A DNA stretch of 16,371 bases from an uncultured Oscillibacter sp. (GTDB lineage: Bacteria > Bacillota > Clostridia > Oscillospirales > Oscillospiraceae), in NCBI GenBank assembly GCA_900542115.1, contig UQMC01000032.1, forward strand, positions 1 to 16,371, read 5' to 3'. Made by a program: the position numbers and the translations under genes. Each line of letters starts with the position of its first letter. The stretch's first letter is position 1. Positions 13,972 through 16,371 of this stretch are shown here, in pieces. Below the pieces are notes generated by a model. The model did not search any database. It was given only the letters and a program-made list of their open reading frames with translations, and was not told the DNA's origin.

Positions 13972-14292
13972 ATGGCGACCACGAAGGACTACCTTGATTA
14001 TGTGCTGGAGCGGCTGCCGGAGCCGGAGGCCGCCCGCTGTCGGAAAATGTTCGGCGAATACATGGTCTATCTCAATGACCGGCCGGTGCTGCTGGTCTGC
14101 GACAACACGGTATTTGTCAAAAGGCTGCCGGAACTGGCCGATTTGATGAAAAGCGCTCCCACCGGCGTCCCCTACTCCGGCTCCAAGGAGCACTATATTC
14201 TGGATATGGACGATACAGAGCGGGCTACGGCGGTACTGGCGGTGCTGGAGCGTGTCACGCCGCTGCCGAAGCCCCGAAAAAAGAAAGGATAA
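13972..14292 (+). CDS. TfoX/Sxy N-terminal domain protein
   Basis: 106 residues from the ATG at 13972, 7 nt after the kinase stop, with GAGGCGG upstream. The stretch RKMFGEYMVYLNDRPVLLVCDNTVFVKR followed by PYSGSKEHYILDMDD is the TfoX_N domain. In proteobacteria full-length TfoX/Sxy activates competence genes; here only the N-terminal domain is present, with a Lys-rich tail (PKPRKKKG), as in many stand-alone Firmicute proteins whose role is unknown. Calling it a competence regulator would be an over-reach. It shares an operon with the kinase and GNAT genes. Confidence 0.85.
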   Translation: MATTKDYLDYVLERLPEPEAARCRKMFGEYMVYLNDRPVLLVCDNTVFVKRLPELADLMKSAPTGVPYSGSKEHYILDMDDTERATAVLAVLERVTPLPKPRKKKG

Positions 14293-14294
14293 CC

Positions 14295-14786
14295 ATGGAA
14301 ATCAAACTTGGAAGCGTAAATGACGCAAAGGCCGTGGCGGCTGTGGAGGCGGCGTGCTTCCCCGCGGCGGAGGCCGCCACAGAAACGGAGCTGACGGACC
14401 GGCTGCGCCATTACGGCAGCCACTTCTGGCTCATGTGGGATGGAGAAAAACTGGCAGGCTTTGTGGACGGAATGGTGACAAATCAGGCAGACCTCACCGA
14501 TGAACTGTACGCGCAGGCGGCGCTGCACGATGAGAGCGGCGCGTGGCAGATGATCTTCGGTGTGAACACGCTCCCCGCCTGCCGGCGGCAGGGCATTGCG
14601 GAGACGCTGCTGCGCCGCGCCATTGCGGACGCCCGGGCGCAGGGCCGCCGGGGGCTGGTGCTGACCTGCAAGGAGCACCTGCTGCACTATTACGCCAAGC
14701 TGGGCTTTGTGAATGAGGGTGTTTCCGGCTCCGTTCACGGCGGCGCGGTGTGGTATCAGATGCGGCTGACCTTTGAAAACGGCTAA
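14295..14786 (+). CDS. GNAT family N-acetyltransferase
   Basis: 163 residues, ATG two bases after the TfoX_N stop, with AAAGGA 5 nt upstream inside the end of that gene. It transfers an acetyl group from acetyl-CoA to an amine. The acetyl-CoA binding motif A is VNTLPACRRQGIAETLLRRAIADARAQG (residues about 94-121), with RRQGIA as the pyrophosphate-binding R/Q-x-x-G-x-A loop, and the C-terminal HYYAKLGFVNEGVSGSVHGG is motif B with the usual Y-x-K-x-G-F. EIKLGSVNDAKAVAAVEAACFP is the normal N-terminal strand-helix. The substrate is unknown. Last gene of its operon, ending before the terminator at 14806-14838. Confidence 0.9.
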   Translation: MEIKLGSVNDAKAVAAVEAACFPAAEAATETELTDRLRHYGSHFWLMWDGEKLAGFVDGMVTNQADLTDELYAQAALHDESGAWQMIFGVNTLPACRRQGIAETLLRRAIADARAQGRRGLVLTCKEHLLHYYAKLGFVNEGVSGSVHGGAVWYQMRLTFENG

Positions 14787-14805
14787 ACCCTTGCGTACAA
14801 AAAAA

Positions 14806-14838
14806 GAAGGTCCATGCGGTAAAACCGCATGGACCTTC
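14806..14838. terminator. Bidirectional intrinsic terminator between the GNAT gene and queT
   Basis: A 15-bp perfect stem (14806-14820 with 14824-14838), core GGTCCATGCGGT, loop AAA, flanked by an A-run and a T5 run. It serves the plus-strand operon and queT on the minus strand. Confidence 0.93.
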
Positions 14839-14868
14839 CTTTTTCATTTTCCGCACACCAACAGCCTT

Positions 14869-15381
14869 TCAGCCCCGGACGGTCAGCCGCCCCCGCAGCG
14901 CGGGAACACGGGGCAGAATAGCCAGCAGCAGCATTCCCAGCACGTAGCACGCGATGGCCTCGCCGATGCCGACTGTCACGGCGTTATAGGCAAAGGCAGC
15001 GCCAAAGCCGGGCCCGAAGCCCGCCTCGTACCACGCGATCATAGCGCCGATGATCACAGCGTTGCAGATGACCGGCGGCAGGGGCGCCAGCCATTTGTTC
15101 GGCATCTTCGCTGTCCACAGTGCGGCCAAGAGCGTTGCCATGGAGCCGAGGATGATATCCAGCGGCCCCACCGTGCTCATGAGGTTCGTGACAAGGCACC
15201 CTACAAACAGGCCCGGGATCGCCTCCGGCAAAAAGAACGGCAGGACCGTCAACGCCTCGGAAAAGCGGCACTGAATCGCGCCGTATGTCAGTCCGAACAC
15301 AGAGGACATCAGGCTCATCACCGTATACAGCGCGGCGATGATGGCAGCGGTTGCAAGCTGCCGGGAAGACCATTTGGACAT
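14869..15381 (-). CDS. queT: QueT-type transporter, predicted queuosine-precursor ECF S component
   Basis: 170 residues with five or six hydrophobic helices, the size of an ECF-transporter substrate-binding (S) component. Family marks: an N-terminal LATAAIIAALYTVMSLM, then LTYGAIQCRFSEALTVLPFF, which matches the QueT pattern with a conserved R-x-S-E-A, and FVGCLVTNLMSTVGPLDIILGSMATLLAAL. It would import preQ1/preQ0 or queuine-type precursors for tRNA modification together with the shared EcfA/A'/T module, which is not in this window. ATG at 15381 has GGAGG 8 nt upstream. The 5' leader can fold so as to hide that ribosome site, consistent with riboswitch control. Divergent from ftsH. Confidence 0.9.
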   Translation of the reverse strand: MSKWSSRQLATAAIIAALYTVMSLMSSVFGLTYGAIQCRFSEALTVLPFFLPEAIPGLFVGCLVTNLMSTVGPLDIILGSMATLLAALWTAKMPNKWLAPLPPVICNAVIIGAMIAWYEAGFGPGFGAAFAYNAVTVGIGEAIACYVLGMLLLAILPRVPALRGRLTVRG

Positions 15382-15481
15382 AAAAAAACCTCCATTTTTT
15401 TGTTTAGAGAACGGAGCCTCTATCCTGAGGCCCGAACGAACGCCCGGTCAAGGCGCTTGGACAGGGAGATGGCACCTGTCG
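15382..15481 (-). promoter_or_regulatory. Structured queT leader; candidate preQ1-type riboswitch
   Basis: The roughly 100-nt leader (read on the minus strand) contains GACAGG/CCUGUC (15480-15475 with 15465-15460) at its very 5' end, GCCUC/GAGGC (15431-15427 with 15420-15416), and CUCCGUU (15416-15410) pairing with AAUGGAG (15396-15390), which includes the GGAGG ribosome site of queT. The last stem would block translation. QueT genes are common targets of preQ1 riboswitches, but I cannot match this leader to the class I, II or III consensus, so the class is open. A plain RBS-hiding hairpin is the alternative. Confidence 0.5.
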
Positions 15482-15487
15482 GGGGAG

Positions 15488-15516
15488 AGTATATCACAGC
15501 GGCGCTCAGAATGCAA
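15488..15516 (-). promoter_or_regulatory. Promoter of queT
   Basis: On the minus strand -35 TTGCAT (15516-15511) and -10 TATACT (15493-15488), spacer 17 nt. The expected start near 15481 puts the first leader hairpin at the 5' end of the RNA. Confidence 0.8.
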
Positions 15517-15571
15517 TACCTGTTTTCGGGGCAAATTTACAGAAACTTCATCATTTGGCGGCGGCTTGTCC

Positions 15572-15600
15572 TTGTGATTGCCGGGGCTTTGTGCTATACT
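15572..15600 (+). promoter_or_regulatory. Promoter of ftsH
   Basis: -35 TTGTGA (15572-15577) and -10 TATACT (15595-15600), spacer 17 nt, 32 nt before the ftsH ATG. The stretch between this and the queT promoter is 55 nt. Confidence 0.8.
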
Positions 15601-15632
15601 GTTGTGTGGTACATACTCGAAAGGAGCTCCTC

Positions 15633-16371
15633 ATGGATCAGAACGATAAAAATAACAAAAACCGCCGCGGACGCAACAGCAATCTTGCCGGAGCGGCAAA
15701 GCTGGTGGCGTGGGCGCTGGCGCTGACGGTGGTCTTCTACTGCACCAACAGCTACATGGGCACCGCCGGAAAGCAGGCTTCCAGCATCAATATCAAATAC
15801 AGCGACTTTGTCGCCATGACGGAGGCGCGGCAGGTGGAGGACGTCACCGTGGATTCCTCCGAGGGCCTTTTGTATATCACCCCGGCGGATGGCTACGTCT
15901 ATACGGACGAGGACGGTACGGCCTACACAAAATCCACGGATAAGGATGGAAAGACCGTCTATACCTATACGGATTCTGACGGAAAGCCGCAAACGGCGGC
16001 GCTGCGGCTCTTTACAGTGAAAATGGAGAGCAATGACACGCTGGTGGAGCGGATGCACGAGGCCGGAAAAACGGATTATGACACCAAGTACGAGCCTCAG
16101 ATGAGCCCGTTGCTGGTGTTTGCCATCAATTTCATCCTGCCCTTTGTGTTCATCATGCTGATGTTCTCCCTCATCATGCGAATCATGTCCAAAAAGGGCA
16201 TGGGCGGCATGGGCGGAATCGGTGGCGTAGGCAAGGCCAACGCCAAGGTCTACATGGAAAAACAGACCGGCGTCACCTTTGCCGATGTGGCCGGACAGGA
16301 CGAAGCCAAGGAATCCCTGACGGAGATCATCGACTTTCTCCACAATCCCAAAAAGTATACCGACATCGGAG
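15633..16371 (+). CDS. ftsH: ATP-dependent zinc metalloprotease FtsH, N-terminal part (cut by the window edge)
   Basis: ATG at 15633 follows AAAGGAG by 6 nt and the frame is open to the edge (246 residues). FtsH is a hexameric membrane-bound AAA+ protease that removes misfolded and regulatory proteins. Seen: a basic, Asn/Arg-rich N-terminus, first membrane helix at about residues 22-42, an extracytoplasmic domain about 43-156 beginning with INIKYSDFVAMTEARQVEDVTV (typical FtsH_ext), second helix about 157-184, a Gly/Met-rich linker GMGGMGGIGGVGKANAKVY, then TGVTFADVAGQDEAKESLTEIIDFL, the classic entry to the AAA domain. The Walker A, Walker B and HExxH Zn site lie beyond the edge. Oddity: residues 91-123 are three 11-residue TDxDG repeats inserted in the outer domain. 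Confidence 0.95.
   Translation, partial: MDQNDKNNKNRRGRNSNLAGAAKLVAWALALTVVFYCTNSYMGTAGKQASSINIKYSDFVAMTEARQVEDVTVDSSEGLLYITPADGYVYTDEDGTAYTKSTDKDGKTVYTYTDSDGKPQTAALRLFTVKMESNDTLVERMHEAGKTDYDTKYEPQMSPLLVFAINFILPFVFIMLMFSLIMRIMSKKGMGGMGGIGGVGKANAKVYMEKQTGVTFADVAGQDEAKESLTEIIDFLHNPKKYTDIG
15903..16001 (+). repeat. Three 11-residue TDxDG repeats inside the FtsH outer domain
   Basis: FtsH residues 91-101, 102-112 and 113-123 each begin TD-x-DG (TDEDG, TDKDG, TDSDG), an exact period of 33 nt. Tyr and Thr recur in the second half of the first two units. The DxDG spacing recalls Ca2+-binding loops, though a full DxDxDG loop is not present. Confidence 0.75.

Noticed and set aside
15594..16343. Minus-strand frame of about 249 codons opposite ftsH
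   Set aside because: It would end inside the ftsH promoter and is antisense to a clear FtsH N-terminus.

Overview
The window looks like chromosomal DNA from an anaerobic, GC-rich clostridial Firmicute, most likely an Oscillospiraceae-type gut bacterium (inference). The grounds are a GGGtGRT/NifU-like gene pair, a membrane pyrophosphatase with Na+-pump-type motifs, a selenium-handling cluster, a QueT-type transporter, strong AGGAGG-like ribosome sites and vegetative promoters with 17-nt spacers. No rRNA, tRNA or CRISPR array was recognised.

Layout. Positions 1-1711 are a graveyard of mobile DNA: a possible transposase tail at the left edge, a tyrosine recombinase truncated at that junction (minus), and a phage/ICE-type integrase pseudogene (plus) with a frameshift and a stop codon two codons before its catalytic tyrosine. 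At 1758-3705 (minus) lies a two-gene operon: a NifU/IscU-like protein, then a GGGtGRT protein. At 3812-5947 (minus) is a monocistronic membrane pyrophosphatase with its own promoter and terminator. At 6221-6399 (minus) is a complete transcription unit encoding only a 24-residue peptide. Positions 6492-9709 (plus) carry prfB (release factor 2 with no programmed frameshift), a MATE exporter and a PerR-like regulator.

Positions 9735-12931 (minus) form a selenium/sulfur module. selD has its own promoter and terminator. Then come yedF, a cysteine desulfurase and a DUF3343 putative Se/S carrier, the last three joined by 4-nt start/stop overlaps. Together they look like a route that takes Se or S from cysteine or selenocysteine, carries it as persulfide or perselenide, and makes selenophosphate. 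Divergent from selD at 12946-14838 (plus) is a PfkB kinase - TfoX_N - GNAT operon. At 14869-15516 (minus) is queT behind a structured leader that can hide its ribosome site. Divergent from it, ftsH starts at 15633 and runs off the right edge.

Most interesting items: the uncharacterised NifU-like/GGGtGRT pair; the 24-aa peptide unit; the queT leader (candidate preQ1-type riboswitch); the prfB gene in which the classic CTT-T-GAC shift site reads CTT-GAC; and three exact 11-residue TDxDG repeats in the extracytoplasmic domain of FtsH.
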